DNA from: an uncultured Bacteroidales bacterium
GTDB taxonomy: Bacteria; Bacteroidota; Bacteroidia; Bacteroidales; P3
Reading direction: 5' to 3'
NCBI GenBank assembly: GCA_905233895.1
Contig: CAJOFL010000005.1
Location: 1-64,000, forward strand
Length of the DNA: 64,000 bases
The notes under the pieces are model-generated. The model had not been told where the DNA came from, did not search any database, and saw only the letters and a list, made by a program, of their open reading frames with translations. Each line of letters begins with the position of its first letter. Within the stretch, counting starts at the first letter, position 1. The position numbers and the translations under genes were made by a program. This document shows, one piece after another, positions 10,390 through 17,006 of the stretch.

Positions 10390-10619
10390 TGAAAGTCAAG
10401 TATCTGAAACTAAAACAATGTCTATTGGCCTCGCTGGGCGGTTTGCTGGGAATTACCCTTGCGGGATGTGATGATTTCTATGGTGTCGATGAGTATGGCT
10501 GCCCTACGGGAGACTATCAGGACACTATGGTTGTGGAGGCTGCCCCCAGTGGTTATGACGAAAACTGGAACGACCAAACTGTTGAAATTGCCAATGATGT
10601 CGTTTCTAGAGATATATAG
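10389..10619 (+). CDS. Small lipoprotein, N-terminus like the radical-SAM-associated lipoproteins
   Basis: This 76-residue protein has a signal peptide and lipobox (LAGC, Cys27). The stretch after it, DEYGCPTGDY, resembles the start of the Bacteroidota 'radical SAM-associated putative lipoprotein' family, in which Cys-rich EYGCPxxxY is followed by a carboxypeptidase-regulatory-like domain of about 90 residues. That domain is absent here; an acidic tail ends at VSRDI. It could be a shortened relic or a distinct short protein. No radical SAM gene lies nearby. It is translationally coupled to the SMR gene. The assignment rests on a short motif. Confidence 0.6.
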   Translation: MKVKYLKLKQCLLASLGGLLGITLAGCDDFYGVDEYGCPTGDYQDTMVVEAAPSGYDENWNDQTVEIANDVVSRDI

Positions 10620-10699
10620 GAATAATTTCCACCCGTACACAATATTTTATGGTTTGTCACGTTGTAATAATTTGGAAATAATAATAAACAGCATAAACA

Positions 10700-11737
10700 A
10701 TGGAAAAGAAAGACCTCCTCAAAGAAACCGTCAAACACATTGACATCAAGAAGTACGACTCCACCGAGCTTATCGACGCTATGCGCCACATGAGCTTCAC
10801 CAGTCGCGACACCGCTCGCGCCGCCGACATCCTCTGCCAGATGCTCGCCGAGAAGGACTGCACCAATATCCTCACCATCGCCGGCTCCACCTCGGCCGCT
10901 GGATGCATGCAGGTGTATGTCGATATGGTGCGCAACAAGATGATTGATGCCGTTGTATCCACCGGTGCTTCCATCATCGATATGGACCTCTTCGAGGCCC
11001 TCGGCTACAAGCACTACATTGGCACCAAGGAGAATGTCATCCCCGATACCAAACTCCGTGAGCTTTATATCGACCGTATCTACGACACCTTTATCGACGA
11101 AGAAGAGCTGCAGGCTTGCGACCAGGCCACCTGCGACGTAGCCGACCTTCTGGAGCCGCGCCCCTACAGCAGCCGCGAGTTCCTCTATGAGGTGGGCAAA
11201 TGGCTGGCCAACGGCCACGGTGTAAAGAAGGATAGCCTTATCCAGACCTGCTACGAGTGCGGCGTTCCCATCTTCTGCCCTGCTTTCAGCGACAGTTCGG
11301 CCGGTTTCGGTATCGGCAAGCACCAGTGGATTCGCAAGCATGCCGGTAAGCCCTACGTCAGCATCGACAGTGTGGCCGACTTCCTCGAACTTACCGAGAT
11401 TAAGATGAACAGCCCCGAGAGCGGCCTCTTCATGGTCGGCGGCGGTACCCCCAAGAACTTTGCTCAGGACACCGTTGTCTGTGCCGAGATTCTGGGTAAA
11501 GAGGTTCCCATGCACAAATACGCTATCCAGATTACCGTTGCCGATGTTCGTGACGGCGCCTGCTCCTCCAGCACCCTCCTCGAGGCCGGCAGTTGGGGAA
11601 AGGTGAGCGAGGAACTGCAGCAGATGGTCTACGCTGAAGGCACCACCGTAATCCCCGCCATTGTCAGCTACGCCTACCACAACGGCGATTGGAAGAACCG
11701 CGAGTACAAGAACTGGCAGAAACTCTTCCAGAAGTAA
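10700..11737 (+). CDS. Deoxyhypusine synthase-like protein
   Basis: The protein (345 residues) matches the deoxyhypusine synthase family. It keeps the NAD-binding glycine-rich stretches (IAGSTSAAGC, VVSTGAS) and the active-site lysine in AGSWGKVS (Lys301), which in the eukaryotic enzyme forms the imine with the aminobutyl group of spermidine. Bacteria have no eIF5A, so modification of eIF5A cannot be its role. Other members of the family transfer the aminobutyl group to amines (homospermidine synthase is one known case), so polyamine metabolism is a reasonable inference. It appears to be a single-gene unit, followed by a strong terminator. Confidence 0.88.
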   Translation: MEKKDLLKETVKHIDIKKYDSTELIDAMRHMSFTSRDTARAADILCQMLAEKDCTNILTIAGSTSAAGCMQVYVDMVRNKMIDAVVSTGASIIDMDLFEALGYKHYIGTKENVIPDTKLRELYIDRIYDTFIDEEELQACDQATCDVADLLEPRPYSSREFLYEVGKWLANGHGVKKDSLIQTCYECGVPIFCPAFSDSSAGFGIGKHQWIRKHAGKPYVSIDSVADFLELTEIKMNSPESGLFMVGGGTPKNFAQDTVVCAEILGKEVPMHKYAIQITVADVRDGACSSSTLLEAGSWGKVSEELQQMVYAEGTTVIPAIVSYAYHNGDWKNREYKNWQKLFQK

Positions 11738-11754
11738 AGTCTTGCAAACCATCG

Positions 11755-11788
11755 GTAGGGGCACCCGTATTGTGCCCCTACTTTGTTT
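11755..11788 (+). terminator. Rho-independent terminator after the DHS-like gene
   Basis: GTAGGGGCAC (11755-11764) and GTGCCCCTAC (11772-11781) form a 10-base stem with a 7-base loop, followed by the T-rich stretch TTTGTTT. It lies 18 bases after the stop of the DHS-like gene and ends 8 bases before the next gene starts. Confidence 0.85.
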
Positions 11789-11796
11789 ATACTGAT

Positions 11797-12180
11797 ATGA
11801 TAGAAGTTGGAATTAAAGGCCGTTTGGAGCAAATTGTGACGCCAGAAATGAGCGCCGCGCGTGTTGGTAGCGGGCTGGTGGATGTGTTCGCCACACCGAT
11901 GCTGGTGGCCCTCGTAGAGCAGACTTGCTACGAAAGTGTGCTTCCATACCTCGAAGAAGGGCAGGGTACCGTCGGTACATTGGTTAACATCAGTCATACT
12001 TCGGCCACACCTATCGGCAAGCGTGTGTGGTGCGAGAGCGAGTTGGTGGAGGTGGACCGTAGGCGGTTGGTGTTCAAAGTGAAGGCCTTCGATGAGTACG
12101 GTTCCATAGGCGAGGGAGTCCACGAGCGTTTTGTTATCGACACCGCCCGATTCATGGAGAAACTCCAGTCAAAAGGCTGA
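11797..12180 (+). CDS. Hotdog-fold thioesterase, FlK-like
   Basis: This small (127 residues) hotdog-fold protein resembles fluoroacetyl-CoA thioesterase FlK. It shows the pattern VGSGLVDVFATPMLVALVEQ followed by GTVGTLVNISHTSATPIG. FlK uses a Thr, Glu and His triad; the equivalent T (ATP), E (VEQ) and H (ISHT) are all present. The natural substrate in Bacteroidota is unknown; a general acyl-CoA thioesterase is likely. I chose the ATG at 11797 because an upstream in-frame start would lie inside the preceding gene and across the terminator. Confidence 0.88.
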   Translation: MIEVGIKGRLEQIVTPEMSAARVGSGLVDVFATPMLVALVEQTCYESVLPYLEEGQGTVGTLVNISHTSATPIGKRVWCESELVEVDRRRLVFKVKAFDEYGSIGEGVHERFVIDTARFMEKLQSKG

Positions 12181-12217
12181 TTGTCGGCTCCAGTCGGCAT
12201 TGATATTGCTGACATAG

Positions 12218-12249
12218 TTTTGCTATATGTGGATTTTTGTGTATTTTTG
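12218..12249 (+). promoter_or_regulatory. Promoter of cysS
   Basis: TTTTG (12218-12222) and TATTTTTG (12242-12249) are separated by 19 bases, as in typical Bacteroidota promoters. The expected transcript start near 12254 places the cysS ATG at 12271, with a leader of about 17 bases, and excludes the longer upstream frame. Confidence 0.8.
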
Positions 12250-12270
12250 CATCCTGTTAAGAATGATATT

Positions 12271-13740
12271 ATGGAACAGCAATTGTTAATCTACAATACT
12301 TTAAGCCGTCAGAAAGAACTTTTCCGTCCGCTGACAGAGGGAAGAGTGGGCATGTATGTCTGCGGTCCGACTGTCTACGGCGACGGACATTTGGGTCACG
12401 CCCGTCCGGCAATCACTTTTGATGTAGTTTTCCGCTATTTGCGGCATATTGGCTATAAGGTGCGCTATGTGCGTAATATCACCGATGTGGGCCATCTGGA
12501 ACACGATGCCGACGAGGGGGAGGACAAGATAGCTAAAAAGGCCCGCTTGGAACAGCTGGAGCCTATGGAGGTGGCACAGTACTACACCAACCGCTACCAT
12601 GCTGCTATGGAACGTCTCAACGTGCTGCCCCCCAGCATCGAGCCTCACGCCAGCGGCCATATCATGGAGCAGATAGCTCTCGTGCAGCAGATACTAGACG
12701 CCGGATATGCCTACGTGAGCAATGGTTCGGTCTATTTCGACGTACGCAAGTATCAGGAAGATACCCACAAGTACGGTCAGTTGAGCGGACGTGTTATCGA
12801 CGAGATGCTGGCCACTACCCGCGAACTCGACGGTCAGGAGGAGAAGCGCTTCTCTGGCGACTTTGCGCTGTGGAAGAAAGCGGCTCCCGAACATATCATG
12901 CGCTGGCCTTCCCCTTGGAGCGACGGCTTCCCCGGATGGCATGCTGAGTGTACCGCTATGGGTGCCAAATACTTGGGTTCTCCGTTTGATATCCATGGTG
13001 GCGGAATGGATCTTGTCTTCCCGCATCATGAGAGCGAGATAGCGCAGTGTGTGGCTTCCACGGGTCATGCTCCATGCCGCTACTGGATGCACAACAATAT
13101 GATTACAATCAATGGCCAGAAGATGGGCAAGAGCCTGGGAAATTTCATCACTCTTGACGAGTTTTTCACTGGAAGCCACAAACTCCTGTCGCAGGCCTAC
13201 TCGCCGATGACTATCCGCTTCTTCATCCTTCAGGCCCACTATCGTAGCACTGTCGACTTTAGCAATGAGGCTCTTCAGGCCGCCGAGAAAGGCTTCGCCA
13301 AACTGATGGAAGCCTACAAAGCACTGGGTCGGGTTCAGCCCTCCGGAAACTCTGGCCATTCGGAGTATTCCGAATTCCGCCAGCGCTGCTACGATGCAAT
13401 GAACGACGACTTCGCTACACCCACTGTTATCAGTCACCTCTTTGAGGCTGCCAAGATTATAAATTCTGCCGCCGATGGTAAGCAGAAGCTTTCGCAGGCT
13501 GACATTGACGAGATAAAGGGTGTGTTTGATACTTTCCTTTTCGATATTCTCGGTATGAAAGACGAGAGCGCGGGCGACAATACTGCTCTGGTTGATGGCC
13601 TAATGAAGGTTATTCTTGATATTCGCGCCACCGCCAAGAGTAATAAGGACTGGCCTACCAGCGACAAGATACGCGACTCGCTCAACGCCCTCGGCGTCAC
13701 CGTAAAAGACGGTAAGGACGGCGCCACATATTCGTATTGA
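12271..13740 (+). CDS. cysS: Cysteinyl-tRNA synthetase
   Basis: This class I synthetase of 489 residues charges tRNA-Cys. It shows the zinc-binding Cys in YVCGPTVY, the HIGH motif as HLGH, the zinc-ligand region [10 protein letters not shown], and KMSKS as KMGKS. The upstream in-frame ATG at 12181 would place the promoter inside the gene and adds 30 residues absent from the family, so the start [10 protein letters not shown] at 12271 is preferred. A repeat array of 8-base period follows the stop directly, then the DUF3467 gene. Confidence 0.97.
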   Translation: MEQQLLIYNTLSRQKELFRPLTEGRVGMYVCGPTVYGDGHLGHARPAITFDVVFRYLRHIGYKVRYVRNITDVGHLEHDADEGEDKIAKKARLEQLEPMEVAQYYTNRYHAAMERLNVLPPSIEPHASGHIMEQIALVQQILDAGYAYVSNGSVYFDVRKYQEDTHKYGQLSGRVIDEMLATTRELDGQEEKRFSGDFALWKKAAPEHIMRWPSPWSDGFPGWHAECTAMGAKYLGSPFDIHGGGMDLVFPHHESEIAQCVASTGHAPCRYWMHNNMITINGQKMGKSLGNFITLDEFFTGSHKLLSQAYSPMTIRFFILQAHYRSTVDFSNEALQAAEKGFAKLMEAYKALGRVQPSGNSGHSEYSEFRQRCYDAMNDDFATPTVISHLFEAAKIINSAADGKQKLSQADIDEIKGVFDTFLFDILGMKDESAGDNTALVDGLMKVILDIRATAKSNKDWPTSDKIRDSLNALGVTVKDGKDGATYSY

Positions 13741-13780
13741 TTAACACATTCACACATTTACGCATTAACACATTCAATAA
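13741..13780 (+). repeat. 8-base-period tandem array after cysS
   Basis: Immediately after the cysS stop codon lie five 8-base units: TTAACACA, TTCACACA, TTTACGCA, TTAACACA, TTCAATAA. The array fills almost the whole gap to the DUF3467 gene. Its position (abutting a stop codon) and its period are like the GAGACTTC arrays near 37.4 and 60 kb, though the sequence is unrelated. Confidence 0.7.
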
Positions 13781-13784
13781 AGAT

Positions 13785-14093
13785 ATGGCAAACCAGAAAG
13801 AACAACCCCAGAACCTGAAACTTAACATCAATCCAGATGTTGCTAAAGGCACTTATTCCAACCTAGTGGTCGTGAGTCACAACCCGACGGAGATAATCCT
13901 TGATTTTGCACAAATGTTGCCCGGTATTGAGGGAGCAATGGTACGTGAGCGCGTTATTATGAATCCCATACATGCCAAACGACTGCTTGCTGCGTTAGCT
14001 GACAATATGAAGAAGTACGAGCAGCAGTTCGGTACCATTGTTGAGCCTACTCCCGATGGAACTGTGCCTTATGATATTCTCGGCAAAGCATGA
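13785..14093 (+). CDS. DUF3467 family protein
   Basis: This 102-residue protein starts MANQKEQPQN and has the DUF3467 pattern: a beta-rich core (LNINPDVAKGTYSNLVVVSH, then NPTEIILDFAQMLPG) and a helical end with HAKRLLAALADNMKKYE. The family is widespread in Bacteroidota and its role is unknown. The stop overlaps the start of the phosphopantetheinyl transferase gene by four bases, so they are cotranslated. An in-frame upstream ATG at 13737 lies inside cysS and was rejected. Confidence 0.9.
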   Translation: MANQKEQPQNLKLNINPDVAKGTYSNLVVVSHNPTEIILDFAQMLPGIEGAMVRERVIMNPIHAKRLLAALADNMKKYEQQFGTIVEPTPDGTVPYDILGKA

Positions 14094-14593
14094 CCTATCT
14101 GATTGAGGCACTGCCTGACACGGGCGGTACACAACGTCAGCGTGAAAAGGAAATAGCCTATAAGTTGCTTTGTCAGCTTGTGGGCTTTAATTGTACTTTG
14201 GAACATGACGATAACGGAGCTCCCTATTTGTCTGGTCATCCGGAATATCATATCAGTATCAGTCATTGCCGTGCGGCAGTTGCTGTTGCGGTTAGCAAAA
14301 AAGGACCTTTGGGTATTGATATTGAGTGTCGTCGCAAGGTCAGCCAATCTTTAATGGAGAGAGTCTGCACTCAAAGCGAGTTGAATACTATCGGATTGTC
14401 AGATGACCCGGAGATGGCTTTCCTTAGGGTTTGGACCCGCAAGGAGGCAGTGCTTAAATACCGTCGCACTGGTATCAAGGGGTTTGGTAGCATGCTTGAT
14501 GCCTCGAAGGCAACGGACTGCGAGGTGAAAGATATTTATACGGGGATGCCCGATGTGGTTGCGTCTGTGGCCTACGGGCGCAAGATGGTTTGA
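14090..14593 (+). CDS. 4'-phosphopantetheinyl transferase superfamily protein
   Basis: This enzyme moves phosphopantetheine from CoA to a carrier protein. The superfamily motifs are present: ISISHCRAAVAVAVS, the magnesium-binding LGIDIE, and WTRKEAVLKYRRTG. The length of 167 residues is short for the Sfp type (about 220) and longer than AcpS (about 125), as is common in Bacteroidota. The acceptor is unknown; acyl carrier protein is possible. The last 22 bases overlap the end of the convergent sua5-like gene. Confidence 0.92.
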   Translation: MTYLIEALPDTGGTQRQREKEIAYKLLCQLVGFNCTLEHDDNGAPYLSGHPEYHISISHCRAAVAVAVSKKGPLGIDIECRRKVSQSLMERVCTQSELNTIGLSDDPEMAFLRVWTRKEAVLKYRRTGIKGFGSMLDASKATDCEVKDIYTGMPDVVASVAYGRKMV

Positions 14594-15120
14594 GATCCGT
14601 CGGGGTTTATCTTTATTATTTGGCTGCCTTGCGTCTCACCAGATAAGAATTCAGGAAATGGTGGAACGCAGAAGTCTATACGCTCGATTAGCGTTTTATC
14701 TATATCATTGTATGAGGTAGGGGAGGGGTGACCTGAGAGGTTAGCCGAAGTGCTTACCAGCGGAGCTCCTAGGAGGCGTATAACCTCCTGGCAGAAATGA
14801 TGCTGTGGACAGCGGATACCCAGAGTGCCGTTGTCGGCCGGTAGGTTGGGGGCAATGCTGGAATCAAGCATAGGCCCCCACATTTCACGCGGCAATATAA
14901 ACGTTGTGGGGCGGGAACTCAAATTATTCGGAATAATCGGAAGACGGTCTACAAGCACCAGCATACTTTTCGAGTGGTCTCGTTCCTTAATGGAATAGAG
15001 TCGTTCTACAGCTTCGGCGTTGCGAGCGTCGCAGCCGATGCCCCAGATGGTGTCGGTTGGGTAGAGTATGGTCTTTCCGAGGCACAAGGCCTCCACGGTT
15101 TGTGTAATAAGATGCTCCAT
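14572..15120 (-). CDS. sua5: Threonylcarbamoyl-AMP synthase (Sua5/YciO/YrdC family)
   Basis: This enzyme makes threonylcarbamoyl-AMP from threonine, bicarbonate and ATP for the t6A37 modification of ANN-decoding tRNAs. Motifs seen are LYPTDTIWGIGCDA, the KERDHSKSM substrate loop, the FTFILP-like TTFILPREM, LGIRCPQH and STSANLSGHPSP. The length of 182 residues matches the single-domain YrdC type, without the extra Sua5 domain. The -7 box at 15136-15129 implies a transcript start only a few bases before the ATG, so the mRNA may be almost leaderless. Confidence 0.93.
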   Translation of the reverse strand: MEHLITQTVEALCLGKTILYPTDTIWGIGCDARNAEAVERLYSIKERDHSKSMLVLVDRLPIIPNNLSSRPTTFILPREMWGPMLDSSIAPNLPADNGTLGIRCPQHHFCQEVIRLLGAPLVSTSANLSGHPSPTSYNDIDKTLIERIDFCVPPFPEFLSGETQGSQIIKINPDGSQTILRP

Positions 15121-15128
15121 TGCGAGTG

Positions 15129-15136
15129 CAAAAATA
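15129..15136 (-). promoter_or_regulatory. -7 box of the sua5 promoter
   Basis: The minus strand reads TATTTTTG followed by CACTCGCA and then the ATG at 15120. The -7 box is only 8 bases from the start codon. Confidence 0.6.
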
Positions 15137-15179
15137 CTAAAAAAAACATTGTTAAAAATGTTATGTTAATTTTTTTTTG

Positions 15180-15187
15180 TATCTTTG
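15180..15187 (+). promoter_or_regulatory. -7 box of the POT transporter promoter
   Basis: TATCTTTG is a consensus Bacteroidota -7 box, leaving a leader of about 65 bases before the ATG at 15257. The region upstream is A+T-rich and has no clean TTTG at the usual distance. It is divergent from the sua5 promoter. Confidence 0.7.
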
Positions 15188-15256
15188 CATTATCTTTTTT
15201 ATGCTTATTGTATTGGAAAGTCAATTAAATAAATTATAAACCAAAACATTACAACT

Positions 15257-16942
15257 ATGGATTTCATTACAAATCTGTGGAATGCCAACACACCGCTTTT
15301 CATGCTTGTGGCGGGATTAATTGTTGTCACTCCGTTCATTATCTTCTATGTGCGCAAGGCTCTTAGGGAGCACCCCAAAGGTCTTATTCCCGCCGCATTG
15401 AGTAACATGGGAGAGCGTTTCGGCTACTACATCATGAATGCTGTGCTGACGCTGTTTATCTGTTCGAAGTTCGGTGTGCCCGACCATGTGGCAGGCATCA
15501 TGTTCGCCATCTTCTACTTCCTCATCTATGTGTTGAGCTTGCCCGGTGGTATCATCGCTGACCGTACGCAGAACTACAAGCGTACCATCATCTGGGGTAT
15601 CATCGTGATGGCCATTGGTTATTGCATACTGGCGGTGCCAGTGTTCCACGGCCATGGCTTCTCATGGGTTATGGTGCTGACCATCTTCGCTCTGATTCTC
15701 ATCGCCTTCGGTAATGGTCTGTTCAAGGGCAACCTGCAGGCTGTGGTGGGTCAGATGTACGACGACTTCGAGGCCGAGGCTGCTAAGCAGGGTCCTGAAG
15801 CGTTGGCCAAGGCCAAGGAGAAACGCGACCCTGGTTTCCAGATTTTCTACGTGTTCATCAACATCGGCGGTGTCATCGCCCCCTTTATTGCCCCTATCAT
15901 CCGCAACTGGTGGCTCAAGGCTCACGACATGGTGTACAATGCCCAACTGCCCAAGCTGTGCCACAGCTACATCACGGGTAATATGCAGGGTAACGACATG
16001 GATAATCTTGCCGCCCTCACAGCCCAATATCCTGAAGCCGCCAACGACCTTGGAGCATTCTGCGACAGTTACGTTACTGTGTTCAACACTGGCGTTCACT
16101 TCGCTTTCATTGCTTCGGTTCTTGCCATGCTTATATCCCTCACAATCTTCCTCTGCACCAAGAAAGGCTTGCCCAATCCCGTCAAGAAGGCTGCTGTCAC
16201 CACCAGCGACCATGAGAAGGCTGTCGACAATATGAGCCGTGAGGAACGCGAGGCTATTGCCAAGGATGTCAAGCAGCGCATGGCTGGCCTTTATGCCGTG
16301 CTCGGTGTCTGCGTCTTCTTCTGGTTCGCATTCCACCAGAATGCCGAATCGCTCTCGCTCTTTGCCCGCGATTTTGTCAACAGTAGTGCCATCCCCGTTG
16401 AGATTTGGCAGTGCATTAACCCCTTCTTCGTTATCATTCTTACACCTATCATTATGTGGCTCTTCGCCCGTCTTGCCAGTAAGGGTAAAGAGGTAACAAC
16501 CCCCAAGAAGATTGCCTTTGGTATGGGTATTGCGGCCTGCGCCTACCTCTTCTTGATGGTACTTTGTGTCAGCGTCGGTTATCCCAAACCCAGTGAATTC
16601 CTCGGCCTGCCTGTCGGCGAGATGGAAGCTATGAAGGTCGGCCCGTGGGCGCTAATTGTGACCTATTTCTTCCTCACCGTGGCCGAACTCTTTATCAGCC
16701 CGCTGGGATTGAGCTTTGTGTCGAAGATTGCTCCGAAGCACCTTCAGGGTATCTGCCAGGGTCTGTGGCTCAGCGCCACCGCCATCGGTAACCTGCTCAT
16801 CCTCCTCGGACCGGTACTGTACAACAAGATGCCCAATCTGTGGATGTGCTGGTTGGTCTTCCTGGTGGTTTGCACCGTTGCCATGGCTGTTATGTTCGGC
16901 ATGCTCAAGTGGCTTGAGAAGATTACTGCCGAGAAACAGTGA
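15257..16942 (+). CDS. POT family proton-dependent oligopeptide transporter
   Basis: This inner-membrane MFS-type symporter takes up di- and tripeptides with protons. About 13-14 hydrophobic segments are visible over 561 residues. The conserved helix 1 motif ExxERFxYY reads NMGERFGYY, so the first Glu is replaced by Asn while the second Glu and the Arg remain; helix 4-5 has the long FKGNLQ segment (GNGLFKGNLQAVVGQMY). A large insert (about 165-275) with a charged loop lies between helices. A strong terminator follows. It fits with the secreted proteases and DPP11 in this window as the last step of peptide feeding. Confidence 0.93.
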   Translation: MDFITNLWNANTPLFMLVAGLIVVTPFIIFYVRKALREHPKGLIPAALSNMGERFGYYIMNAVLTLFICSKFGVPDHVAGIMFAIFYFLIYVLSLPGGIIADRTQNYKRTIIWGIIVMAIGYCILAVPVFHGHGFSWVMVLTIFALILIAFGNGLFKGNLQAVVGQMYDDFEAEAAKQGPEALAKAKEKRDPGFQIFYVFINIGGVIAPFIAPIIRNWWLKAHDMVYNAQLPKLCHSYITGNMQGNDMDNLAALTAQYPEAANDLGAFCDSYVTVFNTGVHFAFIASVLAMLISLTIFLCTKKGLPNPVKKAAVTTSDHEKAVDNMSREEREAIAKDVKQRMAGLYAVLGVCVFFWFAFHQNAESLSLFARDFVNSSAIPVEIWQCINPFFVIILTPIIMWLFARLASKGKEVTTPKKIAFGMGIAACAYLFLMVLCVSVGYPKPSEFLGLPVGEMEAMKVGPWALIVTYFFLTVAELFISPLGLSFVSKIAPKHLQGICQGLWLSATAIGNLLILLGPVLYNKMPNLWMCWLVFLVVCTVAMAVMFGMLKWLEKITAEKQ

Positions 16943-16961
16943 TTGTTTTAACCAATAAGAT

Positions 16962-16994
16962 CGGGGGCGTCCAGCCAGATGCCCCCGATTTTTT
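16962..16994 (+). terminator. Rho-independent terminator after the POT gene
   Basis: ATCGGGGGC and GCCCCCGAT form a 9-base stem with a loop of about 11 bases, followed by a run of T ending at 16994. The next gene starts directly behind it. Confidence 0.9.
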
Positions 16995-17006
16995 ATGAAT
17001 GGAATA

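Noticed and set aside
10553..11764. Open frame on the minus strand opposite the DHS-like gene
   Set aside because: Antisense shadow; the plus frame has a full family match with the active-site Lys.
12181..12270. Longer N-terminus for cysS
   Set aside because: It would include the promoter and adds residues absent from the family.
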